From CAIVAT01 sp964473485 (GTDB taxonomy: Bacteria; Bacteroidota; Bacteroidia; Bacteroidales; FEN-979): DNA of 64,000 nt. Positions within the stretch are counted from its first letter, which is position 1; every line of letters begins with the position of its first letter. The translations under genes were made by a program, and so were the position numbers. A model generated the notes under the pieces. The model saw nothing but the letters and a program-made list of their open reading frames with translations, ran no database searches and was not told where the DNA came from. Positions 32,680-41,236 of this stretch are shown piece by piece. The stretch covers positions 1 through 64,000 of the forward strand of contig CAYYPH010000006.1 of NCBI GenBank assembly GCA_964473485.1. Reading direction: 5' to 3'.

Positions 32680-33362
32680 TCTTCGGGGACTTTACCTCCC
32701 TTGCCGGTCTTTATGAGTTTTTGCTGGTTGAAGATCCAGGTCAGTCTCACACTGATCACATTGTTGTATTGCTCCCGCGTAAAGGGATTTGTCGGGTTGT
32801 TGGGATCGGTTACCAGCACGGTGCGGTTGCTTTTAAGGGAGTACTGATACCTGACGTTCGCCCAGAGTTTGTACCAGATGCGGATGCTGAGGTCGGCCAG
32901 CACACAGATATCGTTATTTGACAAACTGTTCTGGTATTGGAACAGGCTGTCGAAAACCGAATTTTTAGTCTCTTTATAATTGACAAGCTGGCCATAGGAG
33001 AAACCAATACCGGCCGATATGATCTTTTTATCAGTGAAACGGACCAGCACAGGCACTTCAACATAATCCTGCTGAAGTTTGAAGGTGGTTGAATCGTAGG
33101 CACCCCGGTGATAACTGCCTTTCTGGGAGTACAACAGTTCGAGTCCGGCCGACCAGTTGCTGTTCTTTCCGAACGGGACCATGACCTGGGGGCCGAAATT
33201 AAGGCCAAACTTGTGAAAACCATAAAACTCATCACCGTCAACCTGTGTCAGGTTCACCCCAACGCTCAGCGCGCCAAGGACCCGCTGGGCCGCCGCGGAT
33301 TGCGGCATCAGGGTCATTGTTACCAGTAACAGGCTCAGGGTGAGTGTGTACAGAAACTTCAT
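32676..33362 (-). CDS. Outer-membrane beta-barrel protein (PorT/OMP_b-brl-like)
   Basis: 228 residues starting at the ATG at 33362; an in-frame upstream start at 33431 was rejected because this ATG begins the signal peptide (MKFLYTLTLSLLLVTMTLMPQSAAAQ). The mature part is a series of amphipathic strands (VGVNLTQVDGDEF, NWSAGLELLYSQKGSY, VEVPVLVRFTDKKI, SVRLTWIFNQ), typical of the eight-stranded outer-membrane barrels of Bacteroidota. It could be a PorT-type protein of T9SS, but this is not established. Convergent with the C40 peptidase. Confidence 0.8.
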   Translation of the reverse strand: MKFLYTLTLSLLLVTMTLMPQSAAAQRVLGALSVGVNLTQVDGDEFYGFHKFGLNFGPQVMVPFGKNSNWSAGLELLYSQKGSYHRGAYDSTTFKLQQDYVEVPVLVRFTDKKIISAGIGFSYGQLVNYKETKNSVFDSLFQYQNSLSNNDICVLADLSIRIWYKLWANVRYQYSLKSNRTVLVTDPNNPTNPFTREQYNNVISVRLTWIFNQQKLIKTGKGGKVPED

Positions 33363-33447
33363 CTTCGCATTATTTGGCAACTTTACAATGTCAGGGTTAT
33401 CAACAGCATCGCATGGCCTTGAAACAATCATTCAGAGAGTTAAACGC

Positions 33448-35601
33448 TCAAATTCCAGTCTTATTATTCATGCCTTTCATCGATAACTGGATCCGTTTCC
33501 GGTCCACATCCACTTCGAGGACCTCCACCATGACTTTCTGGTTCAGTTTCACCACTTCGTTGGGATCCCTTACAAAGCGGTCGGCAATCTGGCTGATGTG
33601 AACCAGCCCGTCCTGGTGTACGCCGATGTCGACAAAAGCCCCGAAATTGGTGATATTGGTGATGATCCCGGGGAGCTTCATGCCTTTCCGGAGGTCGTGA
33701 ATGGAATGGATCGTTTTATCGAATTCAAAGAATTCGTACATCTGCCGTGGATCCCGGCCCGGCTTCGCCAGTTCGTCCATGATATCGATCAGGGTTGGCA
33801 TTCCGATGGTGTCTGTGACAAAATCCTCCGGTTTTATCTTTACCCGCAGATCCTTAAGGGTGATCATGTCGTTGACCGAACACCTCAGCTGCCCGGCCAT
33901 CCGGTTCACCACATGGTAGCTTTCGGGATGGACAGCGCTCCGGTCGAGCGGATTTTCGGCGTCCCTGATCCTGAGGAATCCTGCTGCCTGTTCAAAAGCC
34001 TTTTCACCAAACCGCGGAACCTTCCTGAACTCAGTCCTTGACCGGAAAGGTCCGTTTTCGTTGCGGTAAGCAATGATATTGCGGGCCAGCAGCGGACCAA
34101 CTCCCGATACATAGGTAAGCAACTCCTCACTGGCGGTGTTGATCTCCACACCCACCCTGTTCACACAACTAACCACCGTATCTTCGAGGCTTTTCACCAA
34201 ACGGTTCTGATCAACATCATGCTGGTACTGCCCCACTCCGATCGATTTGGGATCAATTTTAACCAGCTCGGCCAGCGGATCCATCAACCTCCGGCCGATG
34301 GAAACAGACCCCCTCACGGTGATATCATAATCGGGAAACTCCTTACGGGCCACGGCTGAGGCCGAATAAACCGACGCGCCGCTTTCATTGACCACCACGG
34401 CAATGACATCACGGTCGAATGTGACCGATCTCACCAGACGTTCCGTCTCGCGGCCGGCCGTGCCATTGCCGATGGCGATGGCTTCGATCTTATAGGCGTT
34501 CACCAGACTCTTCAACTTATGGATCGATTCCTTCACTTCATTTTGGGGCGGATGGGGATAGATGGTCTCGTTGTGCAGGAGCTGCCCCTGCCGGTCGAGA
34601 CAAACAATCTTGCAGCCGGTCCTGAAACCCGGATCAATGGCCAGGACATTCTTCTGTCCCAGGGGAGGGGCCAGCAGCAACTGGCGCAGGTTACCCGAGA
34701 AAACCCGGATCGCCTCGGCATCGGCCTTTTCCTTGGCCCACTGCCTGATCTCCGTTTCGATGGAGGGGAAAAGCAATCGCCTGCATCCATCCTTAACTGC
34801 CGCTTTCACCAGCTCTGACGAAGCATTGCCGCCCCTCACGAAGATCCGTTCAACCAACCCGGTGGCGTGCTCCTCGTTCACTTCGAACGACAGGCGGAGA
34901 AATTCCTCATTCTCACCCCTGAACATCGCCAGGACGCGGTGCGACGGAGCCCTGCTGATAGGTTCGCCGTAATCAAAATACATTTCAAAATTGATCCCGT
35001 CCTGCTCCTTTCCCTTCACGACCTTCGAAATGACCTTCGACTCCCGCAGGTAAAGGGAACGGATCCGCCGGCGGGCAAAACTGTCTTCGCTTACCATCTC
35101 GGCGATGATATCGCAGGCTCCCTGCAGTGCCTCGGTGGCTGAACCGACGCCTTTTTCGACGTCCACGAACTGTTCAGCCCGGGCAAGGATATCATCAAAG
35201 CGTTGCGAGAGCAGCATTTTGGCCAGAGGTTCAAGGCCCTTATCACGGGCAATGCTGGCCCGGGTCCTGCGTTTGGGCTTGTAGGGCAGGTATATATCCT
35301 CCAGCTCGGCCATGGTAGCGGCCTTTTCAACCGCCTCACTGAGTTCGGGTGTCAACTTTTCCTGTTCAGTCAATGATTTGATGATCGCGGCCCGCCGCTG
35401 ATCAAGCTCCTTGAGTTGCGACAGCCGGTCCCTGATGACTGTTATCACCGTTTCGTCCATCGAACCGGTCATCTCTTTCCGGTACCTTGCGATGAACGGC
35501 ACCGTGGCGCCGCTCTCGAGCAGGTTGATGGTATTCAGTACAAATGCATAGGGAAGATTTAACTCCGCTTCGAGAATGCGGGCATAGGTTTCGGTGATCA
35601 T
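33448..35601 (-). CDS. tex: Tex family RNA-binding transcription accessory protein
   Basis: 717 residues covering the full Tex architecture: N-terminal helical region (LPYAFVLNTINLLESGATVPFIARYRKE region), YqgF-like RNase H fold (LAIDPGFRTGCKIVCLD), helix-hairpin-helix repeats (ASEELLTYVSGVGPLLARNII, FGEKAFEQAAGFLRI) and a C-terminal S1 domain (ITNITNFGAFVDIGVHQDGLVHISQIAD). Tex binds nucleic acids and affects transcription and translation. Its ATG overlaps the stop of the upstream T9SS cargo gene (ATGA), so it is probably translated from the same mRNA. Confidence 0.95.
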   Translation of the reverse strand: MITETYARILEAELNLPYAFVLNTINLLESGATVPFIARYRKEMTGSMDETVITVIRDRLSQLKELDQRRAAIIKSLTEQEKLTPELSEAVEKAATMAELEDIYLPYKPKRRTRASIARDKGLEPLAKMLLSQRFDDILARAEQFVDVEKGVGSATEALQGACDIIAEMVSEDSFARRRIRSLYLRESKVISKVVKGKEQDGINFEMYFDYGEPISRAPSHRVLAMFRGENEEFLRLSFEVNEEHATGLVERIFVRGGNASSELVKAAVKDGCRRLLFPSIETEIRQWAKEKADAEAIRVFSGNLRQLLLAPPLGQKNVLAIDPGFRTGCKIVCLDRQGQLLHNETIYPHPPQNEVKESIHKLKSLVNAYKIEAIAIGNGTAGRETERLVRSVTFDRDVIAVVVNESGASVYSASAVARKEFPDYDITVRGSVSIGRRLMDPLAELVKIDPKSIGVGQYQHDVDQNRLVKSLEDTVVSCVNRVGVEINTASEELLTYVSGVGPLLARNIIAYRNENGPFRSRTEFRKVPRFGEKAFEQAAGFLRIRDAENPLDRSAVHPESYHVVNRMAGQLRCSVNDMITLKDLRVKIKPEDFVTDTIGMPTLIDIMDELAKPGRDPRQMYEFFEFDKTIHSIHDLRKGMKLPGIITNITNFGAFVDIGVHQDGLVHISQIADRFVRDPNEVVKLNQKVMVEVLEVDVDRKRIQLSMKGMNNKTGI

Positions 35602-37547
35602 CTTACAAGCGTTACTGTTCCTTTAAATGTCAGATCACCTTCGGTTTGAATGTCGTTTCCGAGGAAGTCGATCTTAACGATCCACACATAGGTGCCCGAC
35701 GCGCAATAGTTGCTTCCGGTGATCCCGTTCCACCCGGAATCGATATCCGTGGATTCAAATACCAGTTGCCCCCAGCGGTCGTATATGAACATGCTGAAAT
35801 CGATATTCCTGTAAAGACCGACCACCCTGAAAACGTCATTAAGCCCGTCGCCGTTGGGAGTGAAGGCATTTGGAATGAAATATTCGAACACCTGGACAAA
35901 CGTCGTATCGAAGTTGACACAGCAATGCGAATCCCTCACCCTCACCCAGTAGGACCCCTGGTTGGCAACCGTGATGGAAGAGTCGTGCGAAGAGGTTGAC
36001 CAGGTATACTCAGGATAGCCTCCGCGGGCGGTGAGCCGTACATCCGAACCCTTGTACATCAGCACCGTATCGGGCAGGTTGATGGCCGGCAGCGGGTAAA
36101 CCGTCACAAACTGAGAGGTAACAAACGTCTCACCGTCAAAGATTTCAGTCAGCGTCACACTGTAGGTTCCCGGGGAAGCATAAAAATGTACGGGGGTTCG
36201 TTGACCTGTAACACTGGCACCATCGCCGAAGTTCCAGGTTACATCATCCACGTTGGCTTCGTTGGTCATGCTGAACCGGGTTCCCTGCCCGTGGCAGATG
36301 CTGTCCCAGGTGAAATGGGGAATGTTGACAAAGCTCTGCACCAGGTTTGGCAACCCGAATGCGTTCAGCCTGCCGCCGAGCGAAAAGACGGAGGGATTGT
36401 TATTGAGGGAGGCATAGTTACATTCCGTGCCCTTCCGGTTTGGGTTGTAAACGACATCGAGGAAGTCTTTTTTCACCGACTGGCTTACGGCATGAGCAAC
36501 ATAGATGCGGCCGTCGATGGCCAGTTGCAGCGCGGCAAGCCGCACGTCGGGCACCACGGCGATTTCCTCCGGGGCAGTGAGCCCGGTCGCCAGGTCAAAC
36601 TGGTAGAGATACGACGGAAGTGTTGGCAGCGAATTATTTGGTTTCTGCAGTGCGGTCATGTACAGCAGACGGTTATCGGGCGAAAACTCCAGACCGTAGG
36701 GGTAGTGTTCAGTGCTGGTCAACTGGTACGATGATTCAAAGGTCATTTGCCCGGTGCTGTTGTCGAAGCGGAATAATTCGGTCTTGCGGTCGCCGCTGAT
36801 GGCCAGGGCGATCATCGATCCATCAGGGGAGGCCTTCATATAACCCACGTAATTGTTCTGAGGAGCCGTACCCCCGTGCACGGAACCCGCATCGCTGGTT
36901 ACGGGCTGACTGATCCCGGCGTTGGTCACGAGATAGGCGTAAAAACGGTTGGTCCCCCATTCATGGACAATGACCCAGTAAAATTTACCGTCGCGGTGTT
37001 TCACGGCGGTGATCTTCGGACTCACTTCGGGCAGCAATGGCTTGTTAAGCATGGACGATTCGGCATCGCCCAGTCCGCCGTTTAATTCCATGTTTACAAG
37101 GGTGACGCACAGTCCGCTGGAAGGAAAGGAGGCAGAAAAGGTGGGCATATCGGTAGTGAAAACGTAATAACGGGACGAATCTAACGGTACCGGGATGATA
37201 ATGGCAGGCTGTGTCATGCCGGGGTCTCCGTTCAGGCTGGTTGCATTGGGCATCGGAGCAAAGGTGCGGTCCCAGATCACCCTCCCGTTGGTAAAGAAAA
37301 GTAAATTGCCAAGGCTATCGGAGATCACGGCGGTTGCATTCAGCGAAGTCATTGCCTGTTGATCGGTGAGCGCAACAGCGGTGCCTGAAGTGAAACCGAT
37401 ACCGGCATAATCGCCGAAATACCAGACCGCGGCCTGTTTCATCGATGCCGGACAGTTGGAATTATAAAGCGACGCCTGGGCAAACAGCAATTCGCCATTG
37501 AAGATCAGAACCAGTGCCAGTAACAGGTATCCCCTGCCGGGGGTCAT
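35598..37547 (-). CDS. Secreted beta-propeller/PKD protein with T9SS type B sorting domain
   Basis: 649 residues from the ATG at 37547; a GTG at 37574 overlapping the upstream stop would add nine residues. Signal peptide about 1-24. Residues about 30-420 look like the propeller found in many Bacteroidota surface proteins (AVWYFGDYAGIGF, AVISDSLGNLLFFTNG, GLEFSPDNRLLYMT). A PKD domain follows (VTWNFGDGASVTG). The last 90 residues are a gliding-motility-type CTD (type B): FIPNAFTPNGDGLNDVFRV, IYDRWGQLVFES, ASGTYVWIVKI. It is exported by T9SS. Lies in an operon between another T9SS cargo gene and tex. Confidence 0.9.
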   Translation of the reverse strand: MTPGRGYLLLALVLIFNGELLFAQASLYNSNCPASMKQAAVWYFGDYAGIGFTSGTAVALTDQQAMTSLNATAVISDSLGNLLFFTNGRVIWDRTFAPMPNATSLNGDPGMTQPAIIIPVPLDSSRYYVFTTDMPTFSASFPSSGLCVTLVNMELNGGLGDAESSMLNKPLLPEVSPKITAVKHRDGKFYWVIVHEWGTNRFYAYLVTNAGISQPVTSDAGSVHGGTAPQNNYVGYMKASPDGSMIALAISGDRKTELFRFDNSTGQMTFESSYQLTSTEHYPYGLEFSPDNRLLYMTALQKPNNSLPTLPSYLYQFDLATGLTAPEEIAVVPDVRLAALQLAIDGRIYVAHAVSQSVKKDFLDVVYNPNRKGTECNYASLNNNPSVFSLGGRLNAFGLPNLVQSFVNIPHFTWDSICHGQGTRFSMTNEANVDDVTWNFGDGASVTGQRTPVHFYASPGTYSVTLTEIFDGETFVTSQFVTVYPLPAINLPDTVLMYKGSDVRLTARGGYPEYTWSTSSHDSSITVANQGSYWVRVRDSHCCVNFDTTFVQVFEYFIPNAFTPNGDGLNDVFRVVGLYRNIDFSMFIYDRWGQLVFESTDIDSGWNGITGSNYCASGTYVWIVKIDFLGNDIQTEGDLTFKGTVTLVR

Positions 37548-37573
37548 TGGTATGTCAGAAAGAACCTTCCCCA

Positions 37574-39829
37574 CTATTCAACCACCATTTTCAGGGTTCC
37601 GTAATACATTTCGTCAGATATCCTTACGAGATAGATTCCCGGGGGAAAGTCAGACACATCGAACGTGGACTGAAGCCGGCCATCGATGTTCCTGATCAGG
37701 GTTATATCGGCAAGCGTTCGACCGAGTATTGTGAGGATCGATGCCTTAACCGTTCCGCCGGTTAGATCAGACCGGAGTGTTACCATTCCGGAAGCCGGAT
37801 TCGGGTAAATTTTGAAATGGCCGGCGAAATCCCGGTCACCGATCCCTGTGCAGGCATCAAAGGAGAAGATCACGTTGATATGACCGCTTTTGCGGCATCC
37901 CTGAACATTCGTCACCTCCACGGTATATTCCTGCTGATCGTAACCGATCCCGGTAGTGGCGAACCTGATACTGCGCGTGGTAGCTCCGTTCGACCACAGG
38001 TAAGAGGCGCCTTCGTTCCCGGCATCGAGCGTCACTGAATCATAGATGCAGATCACCGTGTCGGCAGGACCGAGAATGACCACGGGTTCGGGAAAAATGG
38101 AAACATTGACCGATCCTTCGGCGAGGTTATTCTGATCATCAACAACCACTTTATAAACGGTATTCACAACGGGGTGGACCATGGGGTTTGCTTCAGTTGA
38201 AGTAAAACCGGGCGGTTCAGAGGTCCATGTGTAGGTGTAATATCCTACGTGCCCTCCTCCAGCTCCCGCGTGCAGCCTTGTGGAATCCCCTTTGCAGATC
38301 GATCCGGGGGTGGCCACCGGGTTGGCGTTCAGGGCATACCCGGTTACTTCAACAGTTACGTTTGCCTCATTGTTGCTGACGCAATTGGTGTTCAGATCGG
38401 TCACCACGAGACTGAAAAGGGTGGTCTGGGTCAGCTTGACCGTTCTCGGGTTCTGGACCCCTGCGTTGACCAGTTTGTCGGCAGGCGACCAGCTGTAATA
38501 GTAGTTGGAACTACCTCCGACCACTGCTCCTTCAAGGAAAGTGTAGGTACCGTGGTCGATTGTCTGCGCCGGACCGGCATCAGCAAGCGGCAGCGGGATC
38601 ACGGTCACGGTAACCTCGTTCATCACTGAGTTGTATCCGTCGAAGGCGGTCACCTGGTATGTGGCGGTGGATGCCGGGGCCACCGTGGGGTTTTGCATGG
38701 TCGAGGAGAAACCATTCGGGCCTGTCCACTGGTAGGTGTAATTCCCGGCGCCCCCCGATCCGATAGCCATGAGCTGGGTGGAAGCCCCGTGGCAGATCGA
38801 CTGCGGCGTCGCGATGGCATTAACAGCGAGAGCGCCCCCGGCAATGTCGATGGTCACATTGTCGACCGACTGGCAACCTGCCGAATCATCGGTGACTGTG
38901 AGCGTGAAGACCGTTGCTGAAAAAAGGTTCACCGTTTGTGGATGCTGGATGCTGTCGTTGAGGAGTTTTGATGCGGGCGACCATTTGTACCGGTAAGAGC
39001 CGCTTCCCCCCGCGCAATTTCCGTGCAGGATGGTGAAGACCCCGTTCATAATAACCGTATCGTTGCCGGCATTGGCCAAAGGCTGATAAACATTGACCAA
39101 TGTGGTCGAGGTATCGACACTTCCCTGCCCGTTCACCTCGATCCGGAGAAAATATTCGCCGGCATTGGCTGGTGTGGCATTGTTGATCACCGGATTTTGC
39201 TGATTCGAAGTGAAACCCGCGGGGCCCCACCAGTAATAGGTGGCGTTGGAAACGTTTTGCGCCGAAAGCTGTATGGTCTGACCGTCGCATACAGGGCTGT
39301 TGCTGGAGCAGGCCGGGGGCAGGATGGAACAGTCGGTAGTGCCGGTGCCGCCGGTTTGCTGGAAAATAATGTCGCACGGCTTGTTCGAGAAGTTGGTGAT
39401 GACCAGCATGTAATATTCTCCGGTCTGACCGTTCGGAATGTTGCAGGTTTCGTAAGCGCTCGAGGAATAACTGCAGGAAACGATCTTCTGCTGGGTCAGT
39501 TCTCCGCAACAATCCTGCGATGTAAAAGGCCCCCAGCAGCAGAAATCGATGTCCTTGGGGGGCTCGCTGTGCATCTGGATAATGATGTTTCCCGGGTTGT
39601 CCACCTTCATATAATACCAGGCCGGGTTGGGCCGGGTCAGCAGGCATCCGTAATTGGGACCGACCTGCCCGGTGCCCGCATTTACGCCGGCCGGAAACGA
39701 ATAAAGCGTGCCGGTGCAGAAAGGATCGGCCGTCTCACACAGATTGTTGGCTCCTGCTCCTCCGGGCTGAGCCATGGCAGCCGGGATCAACAGGACAAAC
39801 AAGCCAAAAAAACACAAGATCTTTTTCAT
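37574..39829 (-). CDS. Secreted Ig/PKD-like protein with T9SS type A sorting domain
   Basis: 751 residues from the ATG at 39829, which begins the signal peptide (MKKILCFFGLFVLLIPAAMAQ); an earlier in-frame ATG at 39856 would overlap the upstream gene. Residues about 25-170 are a Cys-rich N-terminal domain (NPAWYYMKV, CCWGPFTS, IVSCSYS, NGQTGEYYMLVITNF) homologous to that of the second FISUMP protein. Several Ig/PKD-like modules follow (WWGPAGFTSNQQNPVI, YKWSPASKLLN, YSWSPADKLV, YLWSNGATTRSI). The C-terminus is a type A sorting domain (FKIYPNPASGMVTLRS, FPPGIYLVRI). Surface or secreted, function unknown. Confidence 0.9.
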   Translation of the reverse strand: MKKILCFFGLFVLLIPAAMAQPGGAGANNLCETADPFCTGTLYSFPAGVNAGTGQVGPNYGCLLTRPNPAWYYMKVDNPGNIIIQMHSEPPKDIDFCCWGPFTSQDCCGELTQQKIVSCSYSSSAYETCNIPNGQTGEYYMLVITNFSNKPCDIIFQQTGGTGTTDCSILPPACSSNSPVCDGQTIQLSAQNVSNATYYWWGPAGFTSNQQNPVINNATPANAGEYFLRIEVNGQGSVDTSTTLVNVYQPLANAGNDTVIMNGVFTILHGNCAGGSGSYRYKWSPASKLLNDSIQHPQTVNLFSATVFTLTVTDDSAGCQSVDNVTIDIAGGALAVNAIATPQSICHGASTQLMAIGSGGAGNYTYQWTGPNGFSSTMQNPTVAPASTATYQVTAFDGYNSVMNEVTVTVIPLPLADAGPAQTIDHGTYTFLEGAVVGGSSNYYYSWSPADKLVNAGVQNPRTVKLTQTTLFSLVVTDLNTNCVSNNEANVTVEVTGYALNANPVATPGSICKGDSTRLHAGAGGGHVGYYTYTWTSEPPGFTSTEANPMVHPVVNTVYKVVVDDQNNLAEGSVNVSIFPEPVVILGPADTVICIYDSVTLDAGNEGASYLWSNGATTRSIRFATTGIGYDQQEYTVEVTNVQGCRKSGHINVIFSFDACTGIGDRDFAGHFKIYPNPASGMVTLRSDLTGGTVKASILTILGRTLADITLIRNIDGRLQSTFDVSDFPPGIYLVRISDEMYYGTLKMVVE

Positions 39830-39839
39830 CTTCTTTTTC

Positions 39840-40280
39840 CTACTTGTACTTGTCATGCTTTTTCAACCAATCGCTGCGGTCATTCTCTGTCATCTCCAGG
39901 CTGGCTTTTTCGGTTTCCCTGAGCAGACGGTCGAAAGTCTCAATGATCTCCTTTTCGGGATTGCTCATCCGCGAAGTAAAACAGAGGTAACTTTTATTGA
40001 TGTCGGCATCCACATTAACGATCTTGGGTTCAGAAAAGATCCGGTCCATGAAATAGACCTTCATGAACCTGGACGGCAGTTTTTCCAGGTTAAGCAGGTA
40101 ATAGTTGTTAATGCCGTCGGACTGGATCATGACCGCAAACCGTTCACCGAACTGAAACTGTGCATACTTCTCTCTGAATGCCGGATCATCGGTCCTGATA
40201 AACTGCTGGGCAACCGAACCCGATAATACCGTCAGCAACAGGACCATCATTCCTGCCATGACAATAAGCCTGTGTTTCAT
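39840..40280 (-). CDS. Small secreted protein of unknown function
   Basis: 146 residues with a signal peptide (about 1-25, ends SVAQQ). The mature part (FREKYAQFQFGERFAVMIQSD, NNYYLLNLEKLPSRFMKVYF, IVNVDADINKSYLCFTSRM) is mixed alpha/beta with a charged, Lys-rich helical tail. I do not recognise the family. It is first in the minus-strand operon with two T9SS cargo genes and tex, 10 nt before the next start, so a role in the envelope is plausible but unsupported. A -7 box lies 53 nt upstream. Confidence 0.75.
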   Translation of the reverse strand: MKHRLIVMAGMMVLLLTVLSGSVAQQFIRTDDPAFREKYAQFQFGERFAVMIQSDGINNYYLLNLEKLPSRFMKVYFMDRIFSEPKIVNVDADINKSYLCFTSRMSNPEKEIIETFDRLLRETEKASLEMTENDRSDWLKKHDKYK

Positions 40281-40332
40281 TTTCCCTCTGGTTAATAGTT
40301 AATTCCGGATCGCCACGAATGACCTCTGTAAG

Positions 40333-40340
40333 CAAAAATA
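40333..40340 (-). promoter_or_regulatory. -7 promoter box (minus-strand TATTTTTG) of the T9SS cargo-tex operon
   Basis: CAAAAATA on the plus strand reads TATTTTTG on the minus strand, matching TAnnTTTG, 53 nt upstream of the ATG at 40280. Confidence 0.45.
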
Positions 40341-40380
40341 CAACAAATAATGCAAAAGTTGGTATGTTAGGGCGCGGAAA

Positions 40381-41100
40381 TCACCAACCCGATGCCAGCA
40401 CGTCGATGATATGTATCGTTTTGATGGGCAGATTATGCTTGTCGATATAAGCCTGTTGGTTCATCAGGCACGATGAGTCGGTAGAAACGATATATTCCGC
40501 TCCCGTTTCCATGGCACGGTCCACCTTTTCCATGGCCATGGCCGTAGAAACAGGTTCAAATTTCGCTGCAAATGTCCCCCCGAAACCGCAGCAAACGTCG
40601 TTGTCGCGCATCTCACGCAGTTCAATCCCCCTGACTTTCGAGAGAAGGCGCCGGGGTTCATCCTTAAGCCCGTATTCACGAAGAGCTGCACATGAATCAT
40701 GATAGGTGACCACATGGGGAAAACTGGCACCCACATCCTCCACTTTAAGCTCATTGACCAGGAAATCAGTGAACTCGAAGATGTTTTTCTTCAGTTGCTT
40801 ATACTCCAGATGGTAAGCCGTATTGTGAAAAAGCCAACCGTAATAGTTCCTGATAAAACCGATGCAGGAGGCAGAGGGCCCGACAACCGGGCGATCGTTC
40901 GGAAAATCCTTCAGAAACTTCTCACCCATGCTTTTGGCCTCGTCCCAGAACCCGCTGTTGAACGCCATTTGTCCGCAACAGGTCTGGTTACCGTTGTAAT
41001 TTACGCCAATATCCAGTTTCTGAAGTATCCTGACCATGTTCAATCCTGTATCGGGATAGACCTGATCGATGAAACACGGAATAAAAATATCTACAATCAC
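40381..41100 (-). CDS. lutA: LutA/YkgE-like Fe-S oxidoreductase subunit
   Basis: 239 residues. Two Cys-rich CCG domains are visible: FIPCFIDQVYP with NQTCCGQMAF, and DVCCGFGGTFA with STDSSCLMN. This is the pattern of LutA (YkgE), the subunit that with LutB and LutC oxidises lactate to pyruvate. No lutB or lutC is adjacent, so partners must lie elsewhere or the protein has another heterodisulfide-reductase-like role. The start is GTG at 41100: an in-frame TAA lies two codons upstream and the first residues are strongly conserved-looking. Confidence 0.85.
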   Translation of the reverse strand: MIVDIFIPCFIDQVYPDTGLNMVRILQKLDIGVNYNGNQTCCGQMAFNSGFWDEAKSMGEKFLKDFPNDRPVVGPSASCIGFIRNYYGWLFHNTAYHLEYKQLKKNIFEFTDFLVNELKVEDVGASFPHVVTYHDSCAALREYGLKDEPRRLLSKVRGIELREMRDNDVCCGFGGTFAAKFEPVSTAMAMEKVDRAMETGAEYIVSTDSSCLMNQQAYIDKHNLPIKTIHIIDVLASGW

Positions 41101-41123
41101 GGATTAACTTTTCAATTCCGCAT

Positions 41124-41131
41124 CAAAAATA
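41124..41131 (-). promoter_or_regulatory. -7 promoter box (minus-strand TATTTTTG) of lutA
   Basis: CAAAAATA on the plus strand reads TATTTTTG on the minus strand, 24 nt before the GTG start. Confidence 0.45.
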
Positions 41132-41236
41132 GGGAAATTTGCGAAAATGGCCACTTTTATTCCTGAATAATCAACGAATGAAAAACCACCTGCCGATCAA
41201 CCTCCGGTCGCATCACCAGGCCCGGGATTGAAAAAA

